Positions 49,805 through 60,578 of a DNA stretch of 64,000 nucleotides are shown in pieces. Each line of letters begins with the position of its first letter. Position 1 is the first letter of the stretch. The DNA lies in the NCBI GenBank assembly GCA_037953745.1, contig JBAKBP010001391.1, forward strand, positions 124,001-188,000, in the 5' to 3' direction. The DNA is from Lithodes maja. Taxonomy: Eukaryota; Arthropoda; Malacostraca; Decapoda; Lithodidae. The position numbers and the translations under genes were made by a program. The notes below the pieces were generated by a model. That model did no database searches, had not been told where the DNA came from, and saw only the letters and a list, made by a program, of their open reading frames with translations.

Positions 49805-52766
49805 ATTTGTATTTACCTATTTGTATTTACCTATTTGTAGTTTACAGGAATTGAGCAGCGCTCGTGTTGTCCTGTCTTAGTTACTTTACAATCAATCCAT
49901 TTTACTTAGACAAGTATCGTAATGGATATTCCCAGTTCCCAGTATTTTGGACTAACATATCATAACTTATGTTGCCCTATTTCCATATTTACTTTTATCC
50001 AACCTAGATTTGAACATGTTAATGTTCCTCGCTCTCACCACCTCCTTCTCCAAGTTGTTCCAAGTCTCTATACTCCTATATGGGAAGCTGAATTTCTTTG
50101 TGTCCTTACGACATCTGCCCTTCCTCAGCTTAAACTCGTGCCCTCTTGTCCTTCCATTATCCCTCACGAATAGATCTTCCCTATCTACTCGTTCCAAACT
50201 TTTTACTCCCTTGAACATCGTTATTAAGTCGCCTCGTTCCCTTCTCTCTTTCAAGGTAGGCAGTTGTAGTGTCTTAAGTCTTTCCTCATATGTCAACTCC
50301 TTCAATCTTGGGATCATCTTCGTTGCTATCCTTTGGACTTTCTCTAATTTGTTTATATGTTTTTTCAAATGTGGTGACCATATCACTGCTGCATATTCTA
50401 ATCTTGGTCTTATCATAGTCATTATCAATTTTCTTAACATTTCTTCATCCAAATAGTTAAATGCCACTCTCATATTGGTTATTATTCCATATGCTCCTCC
50501 AATGATCATGTTAATATGCTTCTCTGGGGATAGATCATCTTGTATTATCACTCCAAGGTCCTTCTCATGCCGTGTTTTGCCAATTATTTCAATTCCTAAT
50601 TTGTACACCCAGCTTGGCCTTATCTCACTTGTTCCCACTTCCAAAACATGACACTTTTCTGCATTGAAACTCATTTTCCAGGTTTGGCTCCATCTGTGCA
50701 ACTCATCTAGGTCCTTTTGAAGATCCTGACAACTTTCTATACAGGTGACATTCTTCATGATCTTAGCGTCATCCGCAAACATATTCATATGACTATTCAA
50801 GTTTTCTGGCATGTCGTTTACATAAAGTAGGAACATTATCGGACCCAACACTGATCCCTGTGGTACTCCGCTCGTCACACTCCTCCACTGTGAATATTCG
50901 TCTCGTATCGTGGTCCTCATTTCTCTTCCTATTAAAAAGTTTTCCATCCATTTTAACATCCTACCATGTACACCTCCAACAACCTGCAATTTCCACAATA
51001 ACCTTTTGTGAGGCACCCTGTCAAAGGCCTTTTTCAGGTCCAGGTAAACACAGTCAACCCATCCCTCTCTCTCCTGTGTAACATCTACAACTCTGCTATA
51101 AAAGCTTAATAAATTAGATACACAAGATCTCCCTTCCCTGAATCCAAACTGTTTCTCGCTAAGCACCCCCTGTCCCTCAATGAAGTGTGTCCACTTTTTC
51201 CTTATAATTTTCTCACAAATTTTACAAACAATGCTGGTGAGGGACACCGGTCTGTAGTTAAGCGGATTTTCTCTGTCTCCTCCTTTGTAAATTGGTACTA
51301 TGTTAGCTCTCTTCCATTCCACTGGCAGGTCTCCCTCATTCAGTGAAGATTTTATGATTTCATAGATTGGTTCCACTAACTCTTCCGCACATTCTTTGAG
51401 GATCCATCCAGCCACTCCATCTGGTCCCATTGATTTCCTCACGTCCAAATCCTGCATCAATTTCAGCACTTCACTTTTTGTCACTTTCATTTCAGGCATC
51501 TGTGGTGTTCTCATTTCTCTATTAGGTTCTATAAACTCCTCCTCTTTTACAAACACTGACTGAAGCTTTTCATTCATAACTTCACACAATTCTTTATCTT
51601 TCTCATAGCTGTTTGTTCCAACTCTTAGTCTGACAATACCTTCTTTTGTTTTTATTTTTCCATTTACAAATCTATAAAATAGTTTTGGCTCATTTTTGCA
51701 CTTCTCTACAATATTCCTTTCATATTTATATTGTTCCTCGTGTCGTATCTTTACGTATTCATTTCTTTTCTCCTTGTACTTATTCCAGTTATTTTCACTA
51801 TGTCTCTTCCGTGCTATATTCCAGGCTCGGTTTCTTCTATCCTGTGCCTTACTACATCTTATATTGAACCATTCTTTTTCCTTCTTTACCCCTGATTGGA
51901 ACCTTGGGACATATTTATGTATCCCTTCTTCATATACTTTCAGGAAAAGTCTATATTTGTCTTGAACCATTTCCAGGCTTTCTAGTTCCTTCCAATTTAT
52001 ACTTTGGAAATAATGTTTCAATGATTTAAAATCAGTTTTAGCATAATTGTATCTATTTATTTTATGTCCTTCCTTTCTCTCCTCATTTTTCCCCAAATCC
52101 ATCTCCATTTCTAATATCTTGTGATCACTTTTTCCCAAGGGACAACGATAATTTATCTTTCTAACATCATGTGGATCACTGGTGAAGACTAGGTCTAGCC
52201 TGGATGGTTCATCCATCCCTCTGATTCGTGTGTTTTCTCTAACATGTTGTGTTAACATGTTTTCTGTTACTAGATTCAATAATTTACTGCCCCAAGATTC
52301 ATTATTATTTCCCGCATCTAACCCTTCCCAATTGACTTCCTTACAATTGAAATCACCTGTTAATAATAATTTATTTCTCCTATTAAAAAGTATTTTTAGT
52401 GCATCTAGAGATTCCGTGATTAGTTGATCATATTTATCCCGCTTCCATGCTCTAGTTTGTGGTGGTATATAAGCCACTGCTATATCAGTTGCTTTGTTGT
52501 CCTTGTCTTTTATTGTCACTGCTATAATTTCTGATCTATTATTGCCTAGGTTAATCTCACTTGCTTCTATATTTTTGTCAGTCATTATTAACACTCCACC
52601 GCCCACTTTTCCTTCTCTATCTTTTCTCCACACATTGTACCCTTCCCATCCCAACACTCCCAATTCAGTACCACCTCTCAACTTTGTTTCTGCTAAGCAC
52701 ATAATATGTGGTTTATATTTCTCAATATAGTCATTCAATTCTAATTTCGAGTTTCTAATTTCATCA
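49805..52766 (-). mobile_element. CR1/Jockey-like LINE, 5'-truncated
   Basis: The 3' end is a repeated ATTTGTATTTACCT tail at 49805-49841 (plus-strand view). The body is open for ~930 codons. The 5' break is at about 52766, where piggyBac-MITE sequence begins. No duplication was identified. Confidence 0.8.
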
Positions 52767-52795
52767 GTTGTGATGATGATTTTAGTGGAGAGCAT
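49967..52795 (-). CDS. LINE endonuclease-reverse transcriptase (942 codons, 5'-truncated, hybrid start)
   Basis: Domains: AP-type endonuclease (~15-240; CLAETKL near 36, TGDFNCKEVNW, GKSDHKILE), linker, reverse transcriptase (~470-760; GVPQGSVLGP, MFADDAK near 673), then a C-terminal region (RPRLEYAAVIWSP, ETWNNLEKEVV). Catalytic residues are present. The first ~10 codons (MLSTKIIITT) come from the adjoining MITE. The native N-terminus is missing, and the endonuclease lacks its first strand with the usual Asn. The frame is intact over 2.8 kb, suggesting recent insertion; activity is doubtful because of the lost 5' end. Confidence 0.8.
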   Translation of the reverse strand: MLSTKIIITTDEIRNSKLELNDYIEKYKPHIMCLAETKLRGGTELGVLGWEGYNVWRKDREGKVGGGVLIMTDKNIEASEINLGNNRSEIIAVTIKDKDNKATDIAVAYIPPQTRAWKRDKYDQLITESLDALKILFNRRNKLLLTGDFNCKEVNWEGLDAGNNNESWGSKLLNLVTENMLTQHVRENTRIRGMDEPSRLDLVFTSDPHDVRKINYRCPLGKSDHKILEMEMDLGKNEERKEGHKINRYNYAKTDFKSLKHYFQSINWKELESLEMVQDKYRLFLKVYEEGIHKYVPRFQSGVKKEKEWFNIRCSKAQDRRNRAWNIARKRHSENNWNKYKEKRNEYVKIRHEEQYKYERNIVEKCKNEPKLFYRFVNGKIKTKEGIVRLRVGTNSYEKDKELCEVMNEKLQSVFVKEEEFIEPNREMRTPQMPEMKVTKSEVLKLMQDLDVRKSMGPDGVAGWILKECAEELVEPIYEIIKSSLNEGDLPVEWKRANIVPIYKGGDRENPLNYRPVSLTSIVCKICEKIIRKKWTHFIEGQGVLSEKQFGFREGRSCVSNLLSFYSRVVDVTQEREGWVDCVYLDLKKAFDRVPHKRLLWKLQVVGGVHGRMLKWMENFLIGREMRTTIRDEYSQWRSVTSGVPQGSVLGPIMFLLYVNDMPENLNSHMNMFADDAKIMKNVTCIESCQDLQKDLDELHRWSQTWKMSFNAEKCHVLEVGTSEIRPSWVYKLGIEIIGKTRHEKDLGVIIQDDLSPEKHINMIIGGAYGIITNMRVAFNYLDEEMLRKLIMTMIRPRLEYAAVIWSPHLKKHINKLEKVQRIATKMIPRLKELTYEERLKTLQLPTLKERRERGDLITMFKGVKSLERVDREDLFVRDNGRTRGHEFKLRKGRCRKDTKKFSFPYRSIETWNNLEKEVVRARNINMFKSRLDKSKYGNRAT

Positions 52796-53053
52796 TTTCA
52801 GGCGATGTTAGCAATACGACGATCTTTTCACTACTGAAACAACGACATACAGACATACAATAACAAACGAGTCTTCTCCTTCTTGTTTTCGGAGGTGCGG
52901 TGACGCAACGATCAGCTTTGTTTACATGTGTCGGACGCACAGCGTTCAGACCAAGCTGAATAGGCTTGAAAGCTTACTATCTCCTGAAAGGACACACGGG
53001 CACCTGCCCTTATTTCGTGGTGTCATATTAAAATGACACCCGGGGAGGAAGGG
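52767..53053 (+). mobile_element. piggyBac-derived MITE, third copy, truncated by the LINE
   Basis: It matches 26115-26290 with divergence (GTGATGATGAT, TTCTCCTTCTTG, GTTTACATG, GTCGGAC). The right end is GGAAGGG followed by TTAA (53054-53057). The left part is missing at the LINE junction. Confidence 0.65.
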
Positions 53054-53057
53054 TTAA

Positions 53058-53335
53058 GGTGATTAATTATCATTACAAAATTGGCGCGAAAATACTTGCT
53101 GACTTTGTATTGTAAATATACGTTATTTATGAAAATGGGTGATTTTAAAATATATAAAACAAAAGTATGCATAGACCAAAGTATGTGTCCGCTACAGAAA
53201 TTTCGACTAACTGCATATATTATAGAATTGATGAAGGAGAGGGAGGGTGGATAGCTCCGCGATGTCGCCCATTTCCCACAATGCACCACGGTAAACCTTG
53301 CGTTCAGCGCCTCTATCGGCCACTGTAGGCATTTA
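53058..53335. other. Unassigned intron sequence
   Basis: AT-rich, then a moderately GC-rich stretch (53230-53320). I see no gene or repeat. Confidence 0.35.
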
Positions 53336-53937
53336 TTGGTAGGAAGAATTATCAAAGGAGGTGAGATGTTATTTGAGCCTTTAAAAAATTTATTTGAGGA
53401 ATCATGTAGTACAGGACAAGTCCTGATGGACTGGAAAGTGGCAAATATAACCGCTATATATAAGAAGGGAAAGATAAATGACCCAGGAAATTATAGACCA
53501 GTCAGTTTGACAAGTGTAGTGTGCAAATTAATGGAAACTGTAATCAGAGAAGGAATAATGGAACATATGAAGTCAAACCAACTTTTCAGTGGGAGACAGT
53601 TTGGATTTTTGCCAGGGAGGTCGACGGTGCTTCAGCTCATTAGGGTGGTCGACGATTGGATGCGAATTCTGGAGGATGGGGATGTTATGGACGTGGTATA
53701 TTGCAATTTTATGAAGGCCTTCAACAAGATCCCACACAAAAGGCTATTAGAGAAGGTTAGAAATTATAATATAAGAGAGAAATGTGTGAAGTGGATAGAG
53801 GCCTTCCTGAAAGATTTAAGACAGAGGGTGCTGGTGAATGGAATAGGCTCGGGGTGGAGGTAAGTTACAAGTGGGGTACCTCAGGGATCTGTGTTGGGAC
53901 CACTACTGTTTGTCATGTTCATTAACGATTTCCCTCC

Positions 53938-55090
53938 CCCCTGATACTACTCTCGTTGGCGCGGTTGGGGAGCTTCGGGGCTTGCGACTAGAGCTTGATG
54001 GGGGAGGGCTAGGGTTATTTCCCTGCCTCTCCCCTCGAGCTTTCGTCATCAGCTTGACTAATTTTGAGTAGTTTTTCTTTCCTCATTCTATGTTTTCTCC
54101 CTTCTATTCTTATTCTGTCCCATTCGTCTGTTCTTAGGCAGCCTATATCTCATGTCTCCTTGTCTTGGCTAGGTAGTTGACTCCTGACCCGTTTTGTCTC
54201 TTCGGTTGCTGATGTGGCCGAACTGACTTGATTCATCATTCATCATCATTCATCATCATCTCCGACGCCTTGTTTCCCCCTGGGAAACCCCCGCTAGAGG
54301 ATGGCCATGACAGAAACGTCTCCAAGCTACTTTGTTAAGACATGCCTCCTTTGCCCGTGCCACAATGCCCCTTCCACTACGTGGAAGTTTTTCTTCAATA
54401 TATTTTTCCACTTTCTTTTCCCATACCATAGGTAGTCTTCCACTACTAGCGGTTCCATTCACTTGACTCCCATATATCTTTCTTGGCATTCTGTCTTCAT
54501 CCATTCTCTGAACATGACCATACCATCTCAAAATACTTCTCTTTATCCACTCAACCACACCACAATCAATGCCCAAAGCCTGCTCTTCCATTCCAAAGGA
54601 CTCGTACACTTCCCTATTACTTGGCCCATCTAGCCTATTCTTGACTTGACTTGATTCCCTTCGGTAATGCATTTTTTGCTTCTCTACGTGATTTTTTTCT
54701 ACCTTCGACCTGATCTCTCATTCTTTGCCCTGATCACTTTTTGGTTGGTGTTGCGGTGTAGAAATTCTTGCCTCATCCTTCGGCCCAGCCCTATAAGAGC
54801 TCTGATATGGAGCTCATATGGTCCGGCTGAACTGGTGAAATGGCGAGAAATGTCTGCGTGTCTTCACCTTCCTCGATTTGTTCCCCTCCTGCCCTAACAC
54901 TAGCCTTATGAGGGCCCTGGCCCAGTGGGCTAGTATAAAATAAACACATCAACAACAACAACAACAACAACAACTACTGCTGCCCTTCCCTATCTATCTT
55001 GACTTGTTTAGTTATATATCTTGATTGAATCCTTCGGGCCAACCCTATGAGAGTTCTTTTGTGGAGCTCAGTGGTCTGGTTAAACAAAAA
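53938..55090. mobile_element. Composite insertion inside the CR1-like LINE
   Basis: Contains a GC-rich segment like a LINE leader (53938-54060, GGGGAGCTTCGGGGCTTGCG), an inverted LINE C-terminus (54256-54672) and a segment ending GGGCCCTGGCCCAGTGGGCT and CAACAA repeats (54944-54972). A diverged repeat of that head follows (55030-55080). The flanks carry TTTCCT-like strings on both sides, a possible duplication. Confidence 0.6.
54256..54672 (-). pseudogene. LINE C-terminus (RTE-like, third family)
   Basis: 138 codons on the minus strand: EEQALGIDCGVVEWIKRSIL, RWYGHVQRMDEDRMPRKIY, AWRRFCHGHPL. Similar in layout to family F1 but clearly diverged. No catalytic part. Confidence 0.75.
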
Positions 55091-55266
55091 AAAACTATTT
55101 TCCTGAAATTATAACAAATGGAAGTGAAATATATTTGTATGCAGATGACACCAAGCTATATAGAAGAGTGAGGAGTAAGGAAGATGTGGGTTTGCTTCAA
55201 GGAGATGTGGAGCGCATGATGGTCTGAACATTGGTTAATGCCTTTTCATCCAAATAAATGCAAGTA

Positions 55267-55498
55267 CAGTTAAAGTCCTGTAATCCGAATAGCAGGGGAC
55301 CGGGCCTCGTTCCGATTACCAGATTTTTCGGATTATTGGAATTTACCCCTATGAACCTGTGTATTAATGCCCTGGAGGGTACTTCGGGAATTTTTGAAAT
55401 TCGGACTATCGGGTGAATTCAGATTTGGCCTCATTTAAAAAAATTCGGACTATTGGGAGATTCCAACCATCAGTCGTCGGATTATCGGACTTTTACTG
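55267..55498. mobile_element. Pogo/Tigger-type MITE (232 bp)
   Basis: Ends CAGTTAAAGTCCTGTAATCC and GGATTATCGGACTTTTACTG, TA on both sides. Same family as the split element at 3861-26507. Removing it joins the LINE frame between FHPNKCK and MRIG. Confidence 0.9.
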
Positions 55499-55887
55499 TA
55501 CATGCGGATTGGGACAAACAAGACAGACAAGGTAGGATACAGTATGTATGAAACAATGGAGGAAGTGAGTGCAGAAAAGGATATAGGGGTAGTGATAGAC
55601 AATAAGTTAAATTTCTCAGAACATTTAGCGGAGAAGATAAATAAAGCCAATAAAATTGTAGGGCTGATAAGGAGGACATTTGTGTCGATGGATGAAGACA
55701 TATTTAGGAATCAATATACAGCGCTGGTTAGGCCACATCTGGAATATGCGAACCAGGTGTGGGCTCCATATAAGGTGAAAGATATAGAAGCGGTGGAGAA
55801 AGTGCGGAGGAGAGCTAGCAAGCTGGTACCAACTTTGAAGAACCTGGGCTATGAGCAGAGGTTGAGGACACTGGGACTCCCGACACG

Positions 55888-56447
55888 GGCATACATACAT
55901 ACATACATAAAATTTTAAGACTGAGTGCTCCACACATACGTGCAGTTTCAGTCTCTTGTCCTAATGGCGGCGTTCCAGGCAACCCTGTTAACCCCCTCAC
56001 GTTTTTGACGCAATTTTGAGCCTATTAGGGATACTTTAAAGCCTTCGTTACCATCAGGGGTATTTAGAAACCTTTAGTTTAGTTACTTCAACCTCTGCAG
56101 TTGTCTTTGAGTTAGCTGTGGGCAGAAAACTAATTTTGGAGAGGTAATTATAAGAGTGAGAGAACTCTATTTATTATTGCTAATCTGGCAACCTCTGCTT
56201 CATAAAAATGTGAAAGGGTTAAGGGCTGCTTCATTTCTCAAGTTTTGGATTTGAGATCGGCACGTATAGTCCGATCCCAGGTCTTCCTCGGTCCACCCCT
56301 TGGTGCAGCTCCCTCCACAATCACAGACCTGCATTTGTTCACCCAATTTTGTTCATCCATTCTCTCCACATGTCCATACAATCCCAGTCTACTTGTACGC
56401 ATCACCTCGCTAATACTCTTTATACCTAAACGTCTCCTCAGCTCAGC
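55888..56447 (-). mobile_element. LINE F2 3' tail inserted in the CR1-like LINE
   Basis: CATA repeats at the left (3') end, then the inverted F2 tail (AAGACTGAGTGCTCCACAC, GGCGTTCCAGGCAACCCTG) and C-terminus (RRLGIKSISEV, YGHVERMDEQN). A TTAA MITE sits inside. Confidence 0.8.
55992..56218. mobile_element. TTAA MITE (227 bp), relative of 7559-7784
   Basis: TTAA at 55988-55991 and 56219-56222. About 85-90% similar by eye to 7559-7784. Inserted in the LINE F2 tail: flanks AACCCTG and GGGCTGCTTC are contiguous in the tail copy at 63965-63985. Confidence 0.88.
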
Positions 56448-56732
56448 ATATAGGAGGAAGAGAGGGGATATGATTGAGACATTTAAGATAGTGTCAGGAA
56501 AGTATAATGAGGATGTGTGTGAAGGTACCTTCTTGATGCAGGAGGGAACATGAACGAGAAGACACTCTAAGAAAATTTGCAAGGAAAGAACTAGGCTTGA
56601 AAAGACAAAGAATTCTTTTTGTAATAGAGTGGTAAATGAGTGGAACGCACTGCCCCAGTATGTGGTCGATTTCGAATCAGTAAAGAAGTTTGAAGTAATA
56701 TTGATAGAGCATGGGGAAGACAAGAGTTGAAG

Positions 56733-57675
56733 TTTTATTACAAAGCGAAAATACAGAATAGTAAAAATGTTGCGTCTGCTGCCGCCGCTGCCAACACCGT
56801 GAACATCCGCAGCAGTGCAAGTACTGGTACTGAGCTGGATACACAGGTGGGTACGAACTCATTACAGTGTAGCGTCTGCCGCTGCTGGGTACACCACAAG
56901 AAGAAACACTGCACTAGAATAAAGGGATCTCTACTGAGGAAGAAGTCCAAAGTTGAGAAATTTGTATGCATAGTACTGTGTGCAAAGGTGAGCTTGCGAT
57001 CAATGATCAGCTCGATAGTGTTAACTTGGTAATGGGGCACTAGAGATGTGGACAAGTTTTGCTACTTGAGAGATACCATCTCCGCCGGTGGTGGGACCGA
57101 GGCCGCCACTATCGCCAGAATTAGATGTGGCTGGGGTTAAGTTCAGAAAACTGTTGCCACTACTCACTAGGAGAAGACTCCCTCTCCCCTAGAAAGGAAA
57201 GGTATACCGGTACGCTTTATGTGTAGAAGCCCAATGACATATGCTTCAGAAACGTTGCCTGTCAAAGTGGATGATATCAACTGAATGGAATTCAACGAGA
57301 TGAGAATGTTTAAATTGATGTGTGGGACCAAACTGCAAGATAGGATATCTAGTGAAAAGTTGAGGAGACAGTTAGGCATAAAGAATATCAGTGATAAGAT
57401 GCGTATTAGTAGGTTTGGATGGGTTTGGGCATGTGGAGAGGATGGATGAACCAAGTTTTAAAAAAAATGCAAGTCTGTGAATGTGAAGGGAGCTGCACCA
57501 AAGGAAAGACCAGGAAAAACGTGGGATCAGACCTTACGGTCTGACCTTGAATGAAAAACCTGACAAGTGAGGCAGCTGTGAATAGGGCTGCCTGGAACGC
57601 CGCCATTATGACAAGATACCGGAACCGCACTCGGCGTGGAGCAGTCGGTCTTTAAATTTATGTAAGTATGTATAA
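56733..57675 (+). pseudogene. LINE F2 C-terminal half and tail
   Basis: Frames read KSKVEKFVC, DKFCYLRDTISAGG, TYASETLPVKVDD, RRQLGIKNISDKMRISRFGW, GAAPK, then the F2 tail (GGCTGCCTGGAACGCCGCC) and GTATGTATAAGTATGTATG. Stops and shifts present. Confidence 0.75.
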
Positions 57676-59284
57676 GTATGTATGCTGGATATGGTATGGG
57701 AGGGAGAAGAAGAGAAGTAGTGGAGGAGGAGGTGGGGATCAGGAGGTCAGAAGTGTGGGAAGCCATGAAAAGAGTGAAGTTGGGGAAAGCACCAGGAACA
57801 GATGGAGTGTGTGGGGAAATGTTGAGGTATGGTGGTGAGATAGTGATAGAATGGGTATGGAAAATGTGCAAACTAGCATGGGAGAAGGGGAGTGCACCCG
57901 ATGACTGGAAGACTGGAATAATAGTCCCCCTATATAAGGGCAAAGGGGAAAGAGGAGTGTGTGGTAACCACCGAGGAATATGTCTTCTAAGTGTAGTAGG
58001 GAAGGTATACAGTAGGGTAGTGAGAGTGAGAACGGAGAAATGGATAGGCGACGAGCAGGGAGGCTTTAGGAAGGGAAGAGGATGTGTAGATCAGATTTTT
58101 ACCCTGAATTGTGTTGTGGAGAAGTATCTGGAGAAGAAACAAAAGGTGTATGTTGCCTTTATGGACTTGGAGAAGGCCTATGACAGAGTGGATAGAGAAG
58201 GTTTGTGGAAAGTACTTAGAATATATGGAGTAGAGGGCAAGTTGCTGAAAGCAGTGAAGAGCATGTATGAGGGTGCAAAGGCGGCAGTACGTGTGGAGAG
58301 TGAGCAGAGCGAGTTCTTTGACCTGAATGTTGGTTTGAAACAGGGGTGTGTGATGTCCCCGTGGTTGTTTACTGTATATATGGATGGAGTTATGAAAGAA
58401 ATACTATCAAGAGCAGTGGATGTTGGTGTATCGCTGAAAAGGGAGGGAATTGAGTGGAAGCTACCTATACTGCTGTTTGCGGATGATACAGTTCTGATGA
58501 GTGATAATGAATGGGAGTTGCAGGGTCTGGTAAATGAGTTTGGAACAGTGTGCGAAAAACGGAATTTGAAGGTAAATACGGGGAAGAGCAAGGTTATGGT
58601 CTTCGAAAGGGGTGAAGTCACAGAGTGTGAGGTGAAGCTGAACGGTCAGGCTATGGAGATCGTCAACTCTTTTAAGTATCTGGGCAGTGTTTTGAGTAAA
58701 GATGGGACTATGGATGAAGAGGTGCGGGAGAGGGTACAACAGGGGAAGAGGCTTGTAGGAACGCTAAAAGCAGTAACAAGAAATAGGGTGGTCAGTATGG
58801 AAGTGAAGAAGTCCTTGCATGACAGTGTGGTAATCCCGACACTGACTTACGGAAGCGAAGCATGGACGTTGGTTGAGAGACTCAGACCAAGAGTGAGAGC
58901 AGTGGAAATGAATTACTTAAGGAGTGCGTGCGGAATTACATGGAGGGATAGACAGACTAATGAGGAAGTAAGAAGGAGGTGTGGTGTGGAGGTAGATGTG
59001 CTGGAAAGTGTGAAAAGGAACAACTTGAGATGGTTCGGCCATATGGAACGTATGGAAAGCGAGAGAATGACTAAGAGGGTGTACGAGAGCGAGGTGGAGG
59101 GACAGAGGGGGAGAGGTAGACCGAATATGAGGTGGAAGGATGGAGTGAGGAACTACATGAATGAAGGCGGTGCTGGTTGGGGGGAGGGGCGTCGACTGAC
59201 TGGGGACAGAGGTGCATGGGGGCGGTTCGTTCGTGGCCACCCCTTCGGGGATCACGGCGTCAGGCAATAGATAGATAGATAGAA
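57676..59284 (+). mobile_element. LINE F1, 5'-truncated copy with intact reverse transcriptase
   Basis: Starts within the polymerase N-terminus, directly after the F2 tail, and ends with TAGA repeats at 59268-59284. A short ATGTAT at both sides may be the duplication. It is the best copy of family F1 in the window. Confidence 0.8.
57678..59270 (+). CDS. LINE F1 reverse transcriptase (530 codons, partial)
   Basis: Residues ~20-330 form the polymerase: GKAPGTDGVCGEML, IIVPLYKG, HRGICLLSVVGKVYSR, EQGGFRKGRGCVDQIF, FMDLEKAYDRVDREGLW, GLKQGCVMSP and LLFADDTVLM near 266 (active site). The C-terminus holds TYGSEAWTLVERL, WRDRQTNEEVRRRCG, NNLRWFGHMERM and an Arg/Gly-rich end with GHPFGDHG. No endonuclease is left in this copy. 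An RTE-like layout is my best reading, but the clade is not certain. No stop in frame; the ATG used is internal and not native. Confidence 0.85.
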   Translation: MYAGYGMGGRRREVVEEEVGIRRSEVWEAMKRVKLGKAPGTDGVCGEMLRYGGEIVIEWVWKMCKLAWEKGSAPDDWKTGIIVPLYKGKGERGVCGNHRGICLLSVVGKVYSRVVRVRTEKWIGDEQGGFRKGRGCVDQIFTLNCVVEKYLEKKQKVYVAFMDLEKAYDRVDREGLWKVLRIYGVEGKLLKAVKSMYEGAKAAVRVESEQSEFFDLNVGLKQGCVMSPWLFTVYMDGVMKEILSRAVDVGVSLKREGIEWKLPILLFADDTVLMSDNEWELQGLVNEFGTVCEKRNLKVNTGKSKVMVFERGEVTECEVKLNGQAMEIVNSFKYLGSVLSKDGTMDEEVRERVQQGKRLVGTLKAVTRNRVVSMEVKKSLHDSVVIPTLTYGSEAWTLVERLRPRVRAVEMNYLRSACGITWRDRQTNEEVRRRCGVEVDVLESVKRNNLRWFGHMERMESERMTKRVYESEVEGQRGRGRPNMRWKDGVRNYMNEGGAGWGEGRRLTGDRGAWGRFVRGHPFGDHGVRQ

Positions 59285-59980
59285 TGTATTTTTAACCCCT
59301 ACACCCTTGTCATAATTTGCGTGTTGTGTAATTATTAGCCCATTTTATATTTCTAGAGGAAAGGGATATTGTAACTTTAAGTAGCATTTGATGAAGCAAG
59401 GTATCCTTTATGCAAAAAGACCTGAAGTATTCCTCTAGCTTTCTTTTTATTTCTGTGGCAATGAATTGAATATGTGGTTTTGTGTAATTTTGTGAGTATT
59501 TTATGATCAAAGTGTAGTGGATGCCTGGTTGGAGTGAAATATATGAGAGAGCGAGAGGGAATACCTCCGTAGACCTTTGAACAGACTTACACTAAAGCTG
59601 TTTTAGTGAGTCTCTCCCTTTCCAGATGGCACTCAAGGCATAAAATAAGAAAGTAAATATCAGAGGTAGACTACTGCCTGGAAGTTGACCATACAATGAT
59701 TACATTTTTAGCTGGGAGTTTATTCAAACTCAATGAGTTAATAATAATATTAATAAACAATATGCAAGTAACTACATATGTAATATTAGACAAATACACT
59801 CCTAAACTAACTTATACCTTGTTTGAAATATAATGGTTTCATTTATGTGTGTTAAGTACAGTATATTATTTATTATTTCTAAAAAAATCATTTACTCTAA
59901 GTTTAAATTATAGAGGCATGCCACAACTGTTGAGCATAACCTTATAAGAATAAGAATATGATAAAAGTCCATAATTTCAG
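59285..59980. other. Intron end before the last host exon
   Basis: AT-rich sequence without recognised repeat. Ends in CATAATTTCAG at 59980, the acceptor of exon (c). Confidence 0.45.
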
Positions 59981-60425
59981 GTACCTGGATGAGTATGTGG
60001 TCAGGGAGAGACGCAAAAATGGAGTCATCATTGCTCACGCCCTTGATGCTTCAGGCGACAGTGGACTGGAAGACTTTTGGGAGGAAAGTTGCTCAGAATT
60101 GAAAAGACAAGATAACAAGAACATTAAAAGGGATTTTGAACAGTCTCCCAAAAAGAAGAATAAGAAGAAAAAGATAATAGCCAGTGATTTATGCTTTAAA
60201 AATGCAGAATTAAAGAAACCACACAAGATCTGCAAATTGATCTTACCAAGTTGTAATGTAGAACATTTAGATATCACCCAGATAAATGAGAAGCTGTCTT
60301 CTGAAAAAAAAAATGCTCATAAGAAGAAAACTGTGGAATCCAGTTGTGTCAAAGGGAGAAAACAGTCCAGGAAAAGAGGCAAGAGGAGGCCAAAGATTAC
60401 TGAAATAAATACTGAACCTGAGTAA
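59981..60425 (+). CDS. Host gene terminal exon (c)
   Basis: Acceptor ATAATTTCAG; the first base completes the Arg codon begun by exon (b), then 147 codons to TAA. The peptide opens YLDEYVVRERRKNGVIIAHA, becomes acidic (SGDSGLEDFWEESC) and then very Lys-rich (SPKKKNKKKKII, KKNAHKKKTVESS, KGRKQSRKRGKRRPK), with several likely nuclear localisation signals. A short conserved-looking piece (KPHKICKLILPSCN) lies in between. Joined to exons (a) and (b), the C-terminal 247 residues of the product are known. I do not recognise the family. I saw no clear AATAAA shortly after the stop. Confidence 0.65.
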
Positions 60426-60578
60426 GCTGGAAGTGTATTTAGGAAGAAATACATTGAACTTGTTTTCATTTATTTACTTTATTGTCTTATTGCCTTTTAG
60501 CCTAACTTAGGTTTGTCACCCTAATACACACTTCCCAATACTGTACAGTACAACAGTGATTACGATCTATCATATTTA

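Larger units (their letters stand above)
53336..56728 (+). pseudogene. CR1-like LINE reverse transcriptase, interrupted three times
   Basis: Pieces in order on one strand: 53336-53935 (fingers and palm; GNYRPVSLTSVVCK, FGFLPGRST, then GVPQGSVLGPLLF in another frame), ~55090-55266 (LYADDTKLYRR), 55499-55887 (MRIGTNKT ... RPHLEYANQVWAP) and ~56447-56728 (YRRKRGDMIETFKI ... VNEWNALP). The motifs follow each other as in an intact enzyme, so this is one element cut by insertions. Stops occur in the last two pieces. Confidence 0.85.
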
